Shown: positions 1 through 6,980, numbered from the stretch's first letter. The stretch: 10,000 bases of DNA from Methanospirillum hungatei (GCF_020216685.1 NZ_JAIWNS010000090.1:1-10000), one strand, 5' to 3'. Made by a program: numbers and translations. Notes: generated by a model not told the origin, from the sequence alone.

Positions 1-969
1 ACCGCTTCAGCAAGTGTTGTTGCAAAGGGTGACAAGATGTACCTCCGTGGTACTGCAGAAGGCGACCCGTCCAAGGGTGTCGCAATCTGGATTCTTGGAA
101 AGAACAAGGTTCTCTACGCAACTGAATCCGTGAACGATGACATGTCATTCGAGCACGAGATCAAGAGTGCAACAACCTCATCCCTCTATGCAGGACAGTA
201 CTTCGTCGTTGTCCAGCACCCGATGTACAACAACGAGTTTGATGTCTATCCAGACAACCCGCTCGAGCCACAGTACGTCTATGGTTCCTACCCGACCCGG
301 AACTCCCAGGTATTCAAGCTTGGCGGATCCGGAGCACTTCAGGGAACTGACGCTGCTGAAGCACTTATCCAGGCAATCAACTCTCCAATGGTAGACGATA
401 CCTACACCAAGATGCAGTTCCTCGTTGAGGAGCCCAAGATCACCATCAACCCGATCGGTGAGCAGGCTGTAGGATCCAAGTTCGAGATCGCCGGAACCAC
501 CAATCTCATGTATGACGACAATGATCTGCTTGTCGAGGTAACTTCATCCTCATTCAAGCCGACCGACAAGTCACAGAGTGGTGAATTCAGCGGTGCAACC
601 GGAACTGTCAAGGTCCAGCAGGGCACTGACGGTCTGAACAAGTGGGCATTCAATGTTGATGCAAGCACCTTCAAGCCGGATGAGTACATCGTCCGTGTCT
701 CTGGTGTGACCACCAACACTGTCGAGACTGCACTCTTCAACGTTGTTGAGGCTGGAGCAATCCCGACCGTTGCACCAACTGTTGCACCAACAGAAGCACC
801 GGTAGTCAATGAAACCCCGACTCCGGAGCCAACCACCGTTCCGCCAACCCCTGAACCAACCACCGTTCCACCAACCCCTGAGCCGACCCAGCAGTCCCCA
901 GGATTTGGTGCACTGGTTGCCCTTGCAGGTCTTGGTGCAGTCGCATTCTTTGTAATGCGCCGGAACTAA
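1..969 (+). CDS. S-layer-like glycoprotein, C-terminal part, PGF-CTERM anchored (5' end outside window)
   Basis: The reading frame is open from base 1, so the first in-frame ATG at 37 is internal and the start lies upstream; 322 residues are visible. Two beta-rich extracellular modules can be seen: one around KGDKMYLRGTAEG to GQYFVVVQHPMYNN, and a second from PIGEQAVGSKFEIAGTTN to FKPDEYIVRVSG. Then comes a Pro/Thr/Glu-rich linker with near-perfect TPEPTTVPP repeats and an N-E-T sequon, and finally SPGF, a hydrophobic helix and a short MRRN tail. That ending is the PGF-CTERM signal, which in archaea is cut by archaeosortase A and replaced by a lipid anchor. The modules resemble the Methanomicrobiales S-layer/DUF3821-type proteins as I remember them. 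Codons are strongly biased (Asn AAC, Lys AAG), as expected for an abundant surface protein. The inferred role is cell-surface layer or sheath-associated structure. The family call is fairly sure; being the main S-layer protein is inference. Confidence 0.85.
   Translation, partial: TASASVVAKGDKMYLRGTAEGDPSKGVAIWILGKNKVLYATESVNDDMSFEHEIKSATTSSLYAGQYFVVVQHPMYNNEFDVYPDNPLEPQYVYGSYPTRNSQVFKLGGSGALQGTDAAEALIQAINSPMVDDTYTKMQFLVEEPKITINPIGEQAVGSKFEIAGTTNLMYDDNDLLVEVTSSSFKPTDKSQSGEFSGATGTVKVQQGTDGLNKWAFNVDASTFKPDEYIVRVSGVTTNTVETALFNVVEAGAIPTVAPTVAPTEAPVVNETPTPEPTTVPPTPEPTTVPPTPEPTQQSPGFGALVALAGLGAVAFFVMRRN
820..888 (+). repeat. 27-bp in-frame tandem repeat in the S-layer linker
   Basis: Two full 27-bp units (820-846 and 847-873) and a 15-bp partial unit (874-888) encode TPEPTTVPP, TPEPTTVPP and TPEPT. 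The units differ only at third codon positions. They form a rigid, probably O-glycosylated stalk between the folded modules and the PGF-CTERM anchor. Tandem repeats like this can change copy number by slippage, so linker length may vary between strains. Confidence 0.85.
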
Positions 970-985
970 ACCAACTAACACCCAC

Positions 986-992
986 TTTTTTT
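986..992 (+). terminator. Oligo-T terminator after the S-layer gene
   Basis: A run of seven T lies 17 bases after the TAA stop, with no clear hairpin before it. Archaeal RNA polymerase terminates at such oligo-T stretches, so this probably ends the S-layer transcript and separates it from the downstream AMP phosphorylase gene. Confidence 0.55.
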
Positions 993-1020
993 CAAATCTG
1001 TATATCCAAATCCTACGGCC

Positions 1021-1029
1021 ATAAATAGG
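1021..1029 (+). promoter_or_regulatory. Probable TATA box for the AMP phosphorylase gene
   Basis: ATAAATAGG is the best A/T-rich box in the 81-bp gap and lies 22-30 bases before the ATG at 1051. An archaeal TATA box sits about 25 bases before the transcription start, so the mRNA would begin at or near the ATG and be leaderless. That fits the absence of a Shine-Dalgarno sequence. Confidence 0.45.
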
Positions 1030-1050
1030 ATCAGGCTGTATATACCGGGT

Positions 1051-2601
1051 ATGAGACTTACCGTCCGACTGGTGGATATTGCTGCACGGGGAATTCTCTT
1101 ACATCATACTGATGCAAAATCGCTCGGAGTGCTTGCGGGTGACAGAATCGTCATCTCTTCTCCGGTTACGGGCAAGGCAACCGTAGATTATGTGGAGACA
1201 ACTGGCACGCTCATCGACCAGGGCCGTATTGGCGTGTACCATCATACGAATGAGCAACTGACCCTGACCGAAAATGAGGTTGTCGAGGTCAGGGTTGCAG
1301 ATCGTCCGGTTTCTCTTGATTATATAAAAAAGAAGATGGAAGGAGAGAAACTGACCCGTGAAGATATCAGGGCCATTGTTGCTGATATTGTTCAGGATAC
1401 GCTCTCCCCGAGTGAAATTACCGCTTTTGTGGTAAGTTCCTATATCAATCAACTGGACATGGATGAGATTGAGTCACTTACCCGTGCCATGGTTGAGACC
1501 GGTGACCAGCTCTCATTCCATGCCGGACCAATCGTTGATAAACATTCAATCGGGGGAGTTCCTGGCAATAAGATATCACTCATTGTCGTTCCTATCATTG
1601 CTGCAAGCGGCCTTTTAATACCCAAGACCAGTTCACGGGCTATTACCGGAGCAGGAGGGACAGCAGATCTTATGGAGGTTCTAGCTCCGGTAGAGTTTAG
1701 TGCATCAGAAGTCCAGGAGATGACTATAAAGGCCGGTGGGGTGATCGTCTGGGGTGGTGCCACGAATATTGCACCTGCTGATGATAAGATCATCATTCAG
1801 GAGTACCCGTTTAAGATTGATCAGATCGGTCAGATGATTGCGAGTGTCATGGCAAAAAAATTTGCAGTAGGTGCAGATGTCGTTGCCATCGACATACCGG
1901 TCGGAAAATACTGCAAGGTGCATACCATAGAAGAAGGGAGAAAACTTGCACGGCAGTTCATTGATCTTGGAGAACGGCTCAACATGCGGGTTGAGTGTGC
2001 TCTGACATATGGTGATGCCCCGGTTGGCCGGGCGATAGGGCCAAAGCTTGAGATTAAGGAGGCACTCAGTGTTCTGGAGGGGAGCGATTCCCCCCGGTCA
2101 CTTATTCAGAAGAGCTGTGTAATCGCCGGTATTGCGCTGGAACTTGCAGGAAAAGCAAACCGAGGTGAGGGGGCAAACCTGGCCCTTGAGATACTGCGGT
2201 CAGGAAAGGCACTCAAAAAATTCCTAGAGATCATCGCAGTCCAGGGTGGAACACCTGATGTAAGCTCGGAAAAAATTACCGTGGGAGAGCATTTCTACAC
2301 GGTCCGTGCAGACAGCACCGGGTATGTTATTGATCTGAACAATCATTCCCTGATTACAATTGCACGGACCGCAGGTGCGCCAGCAGATCATGGAGCAGGG
2401 CTCTATCTTCATGCTAAACATGGCACCAGCCTCTCGAAAGGTGACCCCATCTTCACGATCTATGCAGACCGGAAATGGCGACTTGAAAAAGCAATTGAGG
2501 AAGCACGAAGACTCAGGCCGGTTATGGTTGAGGGTATGCTTATCGACCGTGTCCCAAATGTCAGAGAGTGGGTACCAGGCAGATCCAGAAATCTTGAATA
2601 A
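1051..2601 (+). CDS. deoA: AMP phosphorylase (nucleoside monophosphate phosphorylase)
   Basis: A 516-residue protein of the thymidine/pyrimidine phosphorylase family, in its long archaeal form. AMP phosphorylase (EC 2.4.2.57) splits AMP, and in characterised members also CMP and UMP, with phosphate to give ribose 1,5-bisphosphate and the free base. It feeds the archaeal pathway through ribose-1,5-bisphosphate isomerase and form III RubisCO. An extra N-terminal domain (about 1-85) precedes the phosphorylase core. The core shows [12 protein letters not shown] (163-174), the phosphate-loop region [19 protein letters not shown] (192-210), and D257 in FKIDQIG, which by context matches the proposed proton donor. 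About 503 residues is usual, so the gene is complete. Bacterial-type thymidine phosphorylase is the alternative, but the extra N-terminal domain and the host argue for AMP phosphorylase. The isomerase and RubisCO genes are not in this window. The gene symbol is the one commonly carried over in annotation. Confidence 0.92.
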   Translation: MRLTVRLVDIAARGILLHHTDAKSLGVLAGDRIVISSPVTGKATVDYVETTGTLIDQGRIGVYHHTNEQLTLTENEVVEVRVADRPVSLDYIKKKMEGEKLTREDIRAIVADIVQDTLSPSEITAFVVSSYINQLDMDEIESLTRAMVETGDQLSFHAGPIVDKHSIGGVPGNKISLIVVPIIAASGLLIPKTSSRAITGAGGTADLMEVLAPVEFSASEVQEMTIKAGGVIVWGGATNIAPADDKIIIQEYPFKIDQIGQMIASVMAKKFAVGADVVAIDIPVGKYCKVHTIEEGRKLARQFIDLGERLNMRVECALTYGDAPVGRAIGPKLEIKEALSVLEGSDSPRSLIQKSCVIAGIALELAGKANRGEGANLALEILRSGKALKKFLEIIAVQGGTPDVSSEKITVGEHFYTVRADSTGYVIDLNNHSLITIARTAGAPADHGAGLYLHAKHGTSLSKGDPIFTIYADRKWRLEKAIEEARRLRPVMVEGMLIDRVPNVREWVPGRSRNLE

Positions 2602-2614
2602 CGGGTACGTATCC

Positions 2615-2621
2615 TTTTTTT
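2615..2621 (+). terminator. Oligo-T run after AMP phosphorylase
   Basis: Seven T begin 14 bases after the stop of AMP phosphorylase. This is a plausible terminator. It lies 29-35 bases before the ATG of the next gene, so the T-rich stretch ending in TTTTTTTATT could equally serve as that gene's TATA-like element. The sequence alone does not separate the two roles. Confidence 0.45.
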
Positions 2622-2649
2622 ATTGAACCACCAACACACTATATCAGGT

Positions 2650-4074
2650 ATGCATTTTTCCGCTGTATGTATCGTCAGTCTCTGTCTGGTCCTGTCACTG
2701 TGCCTTGTTTCCGGCTCTTCGGTGATGGTTATTGTATTTGAGCAGTCTGACAGAACTGTGCTGATACCTGAAGCAATAATCTATGCAGATGGAAAAATTG
2801 CAGGAAAGACCGATGTGAACGGCGCATATAACCTGAGTTTTGAAGGACATCTGCCAAATATCAGGGTTGTAAAGGGGGGCTATACTGAATGGACCGGATC
2901 ACCGGCAGAGAATGATACTGCGATTCTGGTTCCGCTTCTGGTCCGAAACAGCACGCTCCATGTGGAGGTATTTGATGCTGACACGCTCATACCTGTGCAG
3001 GATGCATATATCGTTGTGACCAGTGAGGATGGTTTCAGGCATGAGGCCCGTTCCGGGTTTGAAGGGAAGGCCTCTCTTGGTCTGCGGGCAGATCAGGTAT
3101 ACACCCTTGAGATCAATGCCCCGAATTTTCAGGCAACTCATGATACCGTTGTAACCGGGGGGGATTCAACAACAGTCCAGTATGCTCTTGTCCGAAATGA
3201 CAGAATCTCAATTCGAGTACTGGATTCTGTGAGTTCATATCCGATTCAGTCAGCTCACATTGAGGCTGATGGGATAAAGATTGGGACAACGAATGATCGG
3301 GGGATCCTCATCTCAAATATTAGCAGAAATGTCGAACATATTTTTGATATCTCTGCCGACGGGTATGAGCCGTCCCATGTTTCCCGAACCATCTCGTTTG
3401 AGGATCAGGTGGTCGATTTTCCCCTGGTAAAGGCAAAATCCACTATTTTTGTGTCAGTGTATAACAGAGATCAAAAGCCCCTGTCCAATGCATCGGTTCA
3501 GATGGATGGGATCATGATTGGTGATACCAATGAATTTGGCAGGCTGATGATCCCGTCACTTGAGATAAGGCCTTATGAATTCATCGTGAACCGGGATGGC
3601 TATAAAAAAAATACCCTGACCTTTACTCCCGGGAAAGACACCGGTGAACTCGTAGTAGTCCTTGAAAGCGAGTTCATTGACCTTGAAGCGAAGGTCATTG
3701 ATGCGTATGGCGCTCCGCTAGGGGAAGTGTCAGTGTTTCTTCTTGGAGATGCCCAGGAAACCCTGAATTCATGTGTGACGGATCTGAACGGAACATGCAT
3801 GCTGGCAGCAATTGAAGGGAAAATGTATCGTATCAAAGCTGAAAAAGGGGGATACTATCCCAATTCAACATCTGCAAATACAGAAACGAACCCAAATACC
3901 ATAGTGCTTCATAATCCGGCCACGGTCAGCACTGGTTCCTCTGCCCCCTTTCCCTTCATCCCTGTGGCAGCAGCATTGATTCTCCTTATTGCCGGTGCAG
4001 GCCTTTTTATGTTCTTCTCAAAAAGACAACGGCCTCGCAGAAGAAGTCACAGCAACCGAAGAAAATCGTTGTAA
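2650..4074 (+). CDS. Membrane-anchored surface protein with five carboxypeptidase-regulatory/PEGA-like repeats
   Basis: I chose ATG 2650 (474 residues) over an in-frame TTG at 2623 because it gives a compact signal peptide: MHF, then a hydrophobic stretch to about residue 22 ending in SGSS. Five divergent beta-sandwich repeats follow at about 26-97, 101-181, 184-260, 264-338 and 342-421. Each opens with a strand such as STLHVEVFD or DRISIRVLD, carries a P-x-x-x-A motif, a turn of the type G-x-T-(D/N)-x-x-G, and ends near a G-Y motif. These are hallmarks of the carboxypeptidase-regulatory-like and PEGA folds. Repeat 5 has a possible disulfide pair (C375, C383). One transmembrane helix (about 436-456) and an Arg/Lys-rich tail give an outside-repeats, inside-tail topology. 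It has no enzyme motif. The likely role is cell-surface binding or structure; the ligand is unknown. Codon use is much less biased than in the S-layer gene. Confidence 0.8.
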   Translation: MHFSAVCIVSLCLVLSLCLVSGSSVMVIVFEQSDRTVLIPEAIIYADGKIAGKTDVNGAYNLSFEGHLPNIRVVKGGYTEWTGSPAENDTAILVPLLVRNSTLHVEVFDADTLIPVQDAYIVVTSEDGFRHEARSGFEGKASLGLRADQVYTLEINAPNFQATHDTVVTGGDSTTVQYALVRNDRISIRVLDSVSSYPIQSAHIEADGIKIGTTNDRGILISNISRNVEHIFDISADGYEPSHVSRTISFEDQVVDFPLVKAKSTIFVSVYNRDQKPLSNASVQMDGIMIGDTNEFGRLMIPSLEIRPYEFIVNRDGYKKNTLTFTPGKDTGELVVVLESEFIDLEAKVIDAYGAPLGEVSVFLLGDAQETLNSCVTDLNGTCMLAAIEGKMYRIKAEKGGYYPNSTSANTETNPNTIVLHNPATVSTGSSAPFPFIPVAAALILLIAGAGLFMFFSKRQRPRRRSHSNRRKSL

Positions 4075-4076
4075 AA
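4073..4076 (-). terminator. Short oligo-T after tRNA-Arg, inside the end of the surface-protein gene
   Basis: On the minus strand the tRNA 3' end is followed within five bases by TTTT, with a second T4 run a few bases further on. These are plausible termination points. They fall over the stop codon and last codons of the convergent surface-protein gene, so the two 3' ends overlap in transcription. Confidence 0.4.
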
Positions 4077-4080
4077 GAGA

Positions 4081-4152
4081 CGGATCCAGTGGGAATCGAA
4101 CCCACGTCTCCGGGTCCGAAGCCCGGTAGGATATCCGCTACCCTATGGATCC
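4081..4152 (-). tRNA. tRNA-Arg (anticodon UCG)
   Basis: A complete 72-nt cloverleaf reads on the minus strand. The acceptor stem GGATCCA/TGGATCC is fully paired over 7 bp, followed by discriminator G. The D arm is GGGT with TCCT (a G-U first pair and a 13-22 mismatch) around a loop containing GG. The anticodon stem CCGGG/CCCGG encloses CTTCGGA, so the anticodon is TCG (bases 4117-4119). The variable region is AGAC, and the T arm is GTGGG-TTCGATT-CCCAC. There is no intron and no encoded CCA. It would read CGA and, by wobble, possibly CGG. It is convergent with the surface-protein gene (6-bp gap) and divergent from the dUTPase-family gene. Confidence 0.97.
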
Positions 4153-4176
4153 CCTCAGAATTACAATCCATAGGCT

Positions 4177-4190
4177 GATAATCTTTATTC
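4177..4190. promoter_or_regulatory. Shared divergent promoter region of tRNA-Arg and the dCTP deaminase/dUTPase-family gene
   Basis: Only 53 bp separate the tRNA 5' end (4152) from the ATG at 4206. The one A/T-rich core here reads ATAATCTTTA forward, 20-29 bases before that ATG, and GAATAAAGAT in reverse, 29-38 bases before the mature tRNA 5' end. Both spacings suit archaeal TATA boxes, so the two promoters appear to overlap physically. Which strand TBP prefers cannot be told from sequence. Confidence 0.45.
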
Positions 4191-4205
4191 TCCCACCTGT
4201 AGGAT

Positions 4206-4643
4206 ATGATCCTGTCATCGCAGTCAATTCGTGCCCGTCTCCAGTTATCTGCTGAAGAAGGAGGTATTATTATCAGGCCTTATGCAGAAGAGAGTCAGCA
4301 ACCCGCCTCTTATGATCTGCGAGCATCAGAACCTTCTGTCATCCGGAGGAATATGATGACGCTTCTTGCAAGTAAGGAATGGGTTGAACTTCCTGTTGAT
4401 ATTGCAGCCACACTCCGGTGTCGTTCCTCATATGCACGGCGCGGAATTTTTATCAGTGGAGGGTTTGTCGATCCAGGCTTTCGCGGTCATCTCACCTTAT
4501 GTCTGTATAATTGTGGAACAGAAGATGTATCAGTGCAGGAAGGCGACAGAATAGTGCAGATGGTCTTTCAACAGGTAGACGCACCTGGTGCCGGGTATTC
4601 TGGCAGGTATCAGGACAGTCATGGGGTGGTAACAGCACGATGA
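4206..4643 (+). CDS. dCTP deaminase/dUTPase superfamily protein, probably a dUTPase
   Basis: A 145-residue member of the trimeric dUTPase/dCTP deaminase fold, which controls dUTP and thymidylate supply. Visible motifs in order are PASYDLR (33-39), RSSYARRGI (73-81), GGFVDPGFRGHLTL (85-98), YN (101-102), GDRIVQMVF (113-121) and a deaminase-like tail YSGRYQ (131-136). Aligned by eye with E. coli Dcd (IDPGWSG...LEFYN), the catalytic Glu138 falls on Cys99 here, while the active-site Asp (D89), shared with dUTPases, is kept. This suggests dUTP hydrolysis without dCTP deamination, or an altered activity. It is shorter than typical Dcd (about 190 residues). No Shine-Dalgarno sequence is evident and it may be leaderless. 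It overlaps the next gene by ATGA, so translation may be coupled. Many databases would name it dCTP deaminase by similarity. Confidence 0.8.
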   Translation: MILSSQSIRARLQLSAEEGGIIIRPYAEESQQPASYDLRASEPSVIRRNMMTLLASKEWVELPVDIAATLRCRSSYARRGIFISGGFVDPGFRGHLTLCLYNCGTEDVSVQEGDRIVQMVFQQVDAPGAGYSGRYQDSHGVVTAR

Positions 4644-5590
4644 TCAAGACCGAGCATAAATACATCGAAATACTTCGCATCCTCAAGGAACACCAGGAAC
4701 CGATGGGTGCCAAACGTCTGTCTGAAATGCTGGCAGAACGTGGCTATGTGATGACAGACCGTGCGGTTCAGTATTATCTCCGGTATCTTGATACCCGGGG
4801 TTTTACTGAAAAGGTTGGTAATCAGGGACGGATTCTCACCCCATCCGGGATCATGGAGACTGATCGTGCTCTTGTAGACGATCGGATAGGGTTTGTTATA
4901 TCAAAACTTGAACGGCTCGCCTTTAGAAGTACCTTTGATCCGGCGACCTCTACCGGGGATGTAGCATATAATCTCACCATTGTCCCTGATGAAATACTTG
5001 AGCCAGTAACACAGATGTTTGACAAAGTCAGGGATGCAGGATGTAGTTTCTTCTCCGGATATTCGGTAATCGACCGGGATCCACGGGTACCTTCCGGTCA
5101 CACCGGTATTCTGACTGTCTGCAGCATTACCATGGACGGTGTTTTCCAGCATAATGGCATCCCGGTAAAGGTAGCCTATGGCGGGACAATTCTGATAGAG
5201 GATACAAAACCGGTTCGGTTTATGAATATTATCGGGTATCAGGGCTCAACGGTCGACTCTCTTCAGCTCTTCCTCGGAGCTGGCCTTACTTCTATCAATC
5301 AGTATATCAACACAGGCTCAGGAATATTGCTGGCAAATGTCAGGCAGATCCCGGGTGCTGCAGAAGAGCGCGGTCAAATGCTCATTCAGGAGATGCAGAC
5401 CTGCGGGTTTCGGTTTCCCCTTATGATGGGAAAGGGGAGGATTTTCAATCTGCTCACCGATCCTCACCGAATTTCATTGGTGTCATATTCAGGCATGAAT
5501 TCGATAGGTGCCGCCGTGGAAGCAGGCTATAAATTAAAGACAGAGATTGGTGCCGGTACAATCCCCTTTTCACGTGTCGTAGATCGGTAA
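4640..5590 (+). CDS. nrpR: NrpR-family transcriptional regulator (winged helix plus one NrpR domain)
   Basis: 316 residues from ATG 4640, which overlaps the preceding stop as ATGA; a G-rich GGGGTGGT just upstream may act as a weak ribosome site. Residues 1-75 form a winged helix of the RNase R/NrpR type (helices around YIEILRILKE and AKRLSEMLAERGY, then TDRAVQYYLRYLD, wing near GRILTPSG). Residues 82-312 match one NrpR (DUF128) effector domain, with IGFVISKLERLAFRSTFDP and FMNIIGYQGSTVDSLQLF as the recognisable blocks. In Methanococcus, NrpR represses nitrogen-assimilation genes and is released by 2-oxoglutarate; that protein has two effector domains and is about 540 residues. This is the short one-domain type with its own DNA-binding domain, as in Methanosarcina NrpRI. 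Targets are not visible here, and the dUTPase neighbour gives no hint of a nitrogen role. The family call is strong; the regulon is inference. Confidence 0.85.
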   Translation: MIKTEHKYIEILRILKEHQEPMGAKRLSEMLAERGYVMTDRAVQYYLRYLDTRGFTEKVGNQGRILTPSGIMETDRALVDDRIGFVISKLERLAFRSTFDPATSTGDVAYNLTIVPDEILEPVTQMFDKVRDAGCSFFSGYSVIDRDPRVPSGHTGILTVCSITMDGVFQHNGIPVKVAYGGTILIEDTKPVRFMNIIGYQGSTVDSLQLFLGAGLTSINQYINTGSGILLANVRQIPGAAEERGQMLIQEMQTCGFRFPLMMGKGRIFNLLTDPHRISLVSYSGMNSIGAAVEAGYKLKTEIGAGTIPFSRVVDR

Positions 5591-6736
5591 TTACTCACGT
5601 TCATCTCTTTTTTGTCCAAAGCGCTCATAAAGCTCCTGAACTCTGGTGACGGTCTTCAGACCTGAGAAGACGATAAGAACTGAAACACGGTTTGACTGTC
5701 TGGATGAGACCGGAATATCCCCTGCCCGCATCTCAAACCCCTCTATACTTTCATCTATCCATTTTCTTACGGCCATGTATCCTTTCATGGACAACTCTTC
5801 TTCCGGGCCTGATAACAGGATGAGGGCCTTTTTTGCGGTTGAAAAATCACAATATGATGAGATGTCGCGGAACACTGCCTTTTCTGCAAGTTTGACTATG
5901 CGGGCAGCCCGCTCCTGTCTCCCGACACGCGTTTCGCTTCGTTGCCTGAGAATGCCGATTCTCCCATATTCCGGGAGCTCTTCTTCTGCGAGGCCGATGG
6001 TGATGTATGACATGCCGGTGATGGTATTGAGTATCTCGCGGGAGTCCAGGACAGTCTGAGGAACACCCTTTTGTATCTCCCCTGCATGCACCAGTAACCG
6101 GATCCTTCGCGCAATATGCCGGTTAACAAGATCATATGGCTCGATACTTCTCTTTTCAGGTGTTCCAGGAATCCAGAACTTTTCAGTAATTCCGACGGAC
6201 CGCTGCTCAAGGGTCGTTTCTGCAAGTTCTCCCCGTGCCTTGTCAAGCCAGAGCTGATTATCAAAGATGATGACTCCGTCAACCAGGGGCCGGATCATCT
6301 GCAGGTTCTTCATGGCCCTGATCAGACGTGATTCCCCCTCATCTTCTGTAGGGATGGTGACCAGGGCAAAGACAGGTTCAAACATTGTCTCCCTGATAAT
6401 CGAGACGAGGTGTGGAACAAGACTGACCAGTCCTCCTCCAAGCCCTGCACATATCAGGACGGCATCGTGTATACCAACATCAAATCCTTTCAGTTTTGAC
6501 TTTACTTCATCGATGGTAAATCTGGTGGTGAGTAATTCCGGGGCTTCGATATCATCCTTAGGAAAGTAAAATTTCGCCTCCTCTCCGATATGAGTAAAAT
6601 GCTCAAGAACTTCAGGGTCATTGTCAACAGCAATGGCATGAAGGTCTGAACACCGTGCGGAGTGACCAGATGGCCGGATAATTGCGTCTGCTATCTTACT
6701 TCCTGCAGTCCCAAGCCCGAGAATCAGCAGTCTCAT
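5591..6736 (-). CDS. Divergent tubulin/FtsZ-superfamily (CetZ-like) protein
   Basis: 381 residues; ATG at 6736. The N-terminus MRLLILGLGTAGSKIAD matches the first nucleotide-binding loop of CetZ/FtsZ proteins, and AVDNDPEVLEHF (36-47) fits the second. The tubulin signature GGGTG(S/T)G is degraded to GLGGGLVSL (98-106): three consecutive glycines remain but the Thr and later Gly residues are gone. FDNQLW (158-163) matches the CetZ segment that contacts the guanine base, and EPYDLVN (199-205) sits where the synergy (T7) loop would be. The C-terminal half (about 235-375) resembles the tubulin C-terminal domain. CetZ proteins control cell shape and motility in haloarchaea; the role in methanogens is unknown. 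The altered loops leave GTP hydrolysis and polymerisation uncertain. Nothing upstream looks like a strong Shine-Dalgarno sequence. It stands alone, convergent with nrpR and divergent from mer. Confidence 0.72.
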   Translation of the reverse strand: MRLLILGLGTAGSKIADAIIRPSGHSARCSDLHAIAVDNDPEVLEHFTHIGEEAKFYFPKDDIEAPELLTTRFTIDEVKSKLKGFDVGIHDAVLICAGLGGGLVSLVPHLVSIIRETMFEPVFALVTIPTEDEGESRLIRAMKNLQMIRPLVDGVIIFDNQLWLDKARGELAETTLEQRSVGITEKFWIPGTPEKRSIEPYDLVNRHIARRIRLLVHAGEIQKGVPQTVLDSREILNTITGMSYITIGLAEEELPEYGRIGILRQRSETRVGRQERAARIVKLAEKAVFRDISSYCDFSTAKKALILLSGPEEELSMKGYMAVRKWIDESIEGFEMRAGDIPVSSRQSNRVSVLIVFSGLKTVTRVQELYERFGQKRDERE

Positions 6737-6960
6737 AGTGTTATATCACGCCCGTACTTGCTCACGAGGATCTGTGTATATGTATTCTGTTCATCTGATA
6801 CAAGTGTTCCTGATTCCTGTAGGTGAGATATCCACATAATGTGCGATTATCTGAGAGAAACCGATGCGTTATCCAGAATATTGCAGTAAAATTTTCAATG
6901 ACTGGGTCACTTTTATCTGATTTTCCCTCTTGACCGGCAAAAAATCTCAAAATATCCAAT
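6737..6960. other. Intergenic region between the tubulin-like gene and mer, no gene seen
   Basis: The 281-bp gap between the divergent tubulin-like and mer genes must hold both promoters. The part near mer carries its TATA-like box. The remaining A/T-rich stretch shows no convincing gene, tRNA, or strong hairpin. One 67-codon minus-strand frame crosses it but starts with TTG and has no recognisable product. A candidate TATA element for the tubulin-like gene is not clear. Confidence 0.5.
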
Positions 6961-6967
6961 ATCAAAT

Positions 6968-6980
6968 GATAATATTTTTA
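6968..6980 (+). promoter_or_regulatory. Probable mer promoter (TATA-like box)
   Basis: GATAATATTTTTA is the strongest A/T block before mer. It puts transcription start near 6998-7003, just before the ribosome site at 7006, giving a short leader. An 8-bp perfect palindrome, TACCGGTA (6979-6986), overlaps its downstream edge, a place where a repressor could compete with the pre-initiation complex. Confidence 0.5.

Noticed and set aside
402..863. 153-codon minus-strand frame opposite the S-layer gene
   Set aside because: It is a low-complexity Val/Gly/Thr/Ser product created by the repetitive linker of the real gene and its biased codons; no independent support.
2623..2649. TTG start nine codons upstream for the surface-repeat protein
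   Set aside because: It lies at the end of the T run and adds a polar MNHQHTISG segment before the signal peptide; ATG 2650 gives a normal signal peptide.
4511..4639. Longer NrpR start within the dUTPase-family gene
   Set aside because: The extra 43 residues are Arg/Trp/Cys-rich translation of the overlapping gene in another frame and match no winged-helix sequence; ATG 4640 sits in a typical ATGA overlap.
6762..6965. 67-codon minus-strand frame between the tubulin-like gene and mer
   Set aside because: It starts with TTG, has no ribosome site or recognisable motif, and lies over the mer promoter region; most likely a chance frame in A/T-rich intergenic DNA.
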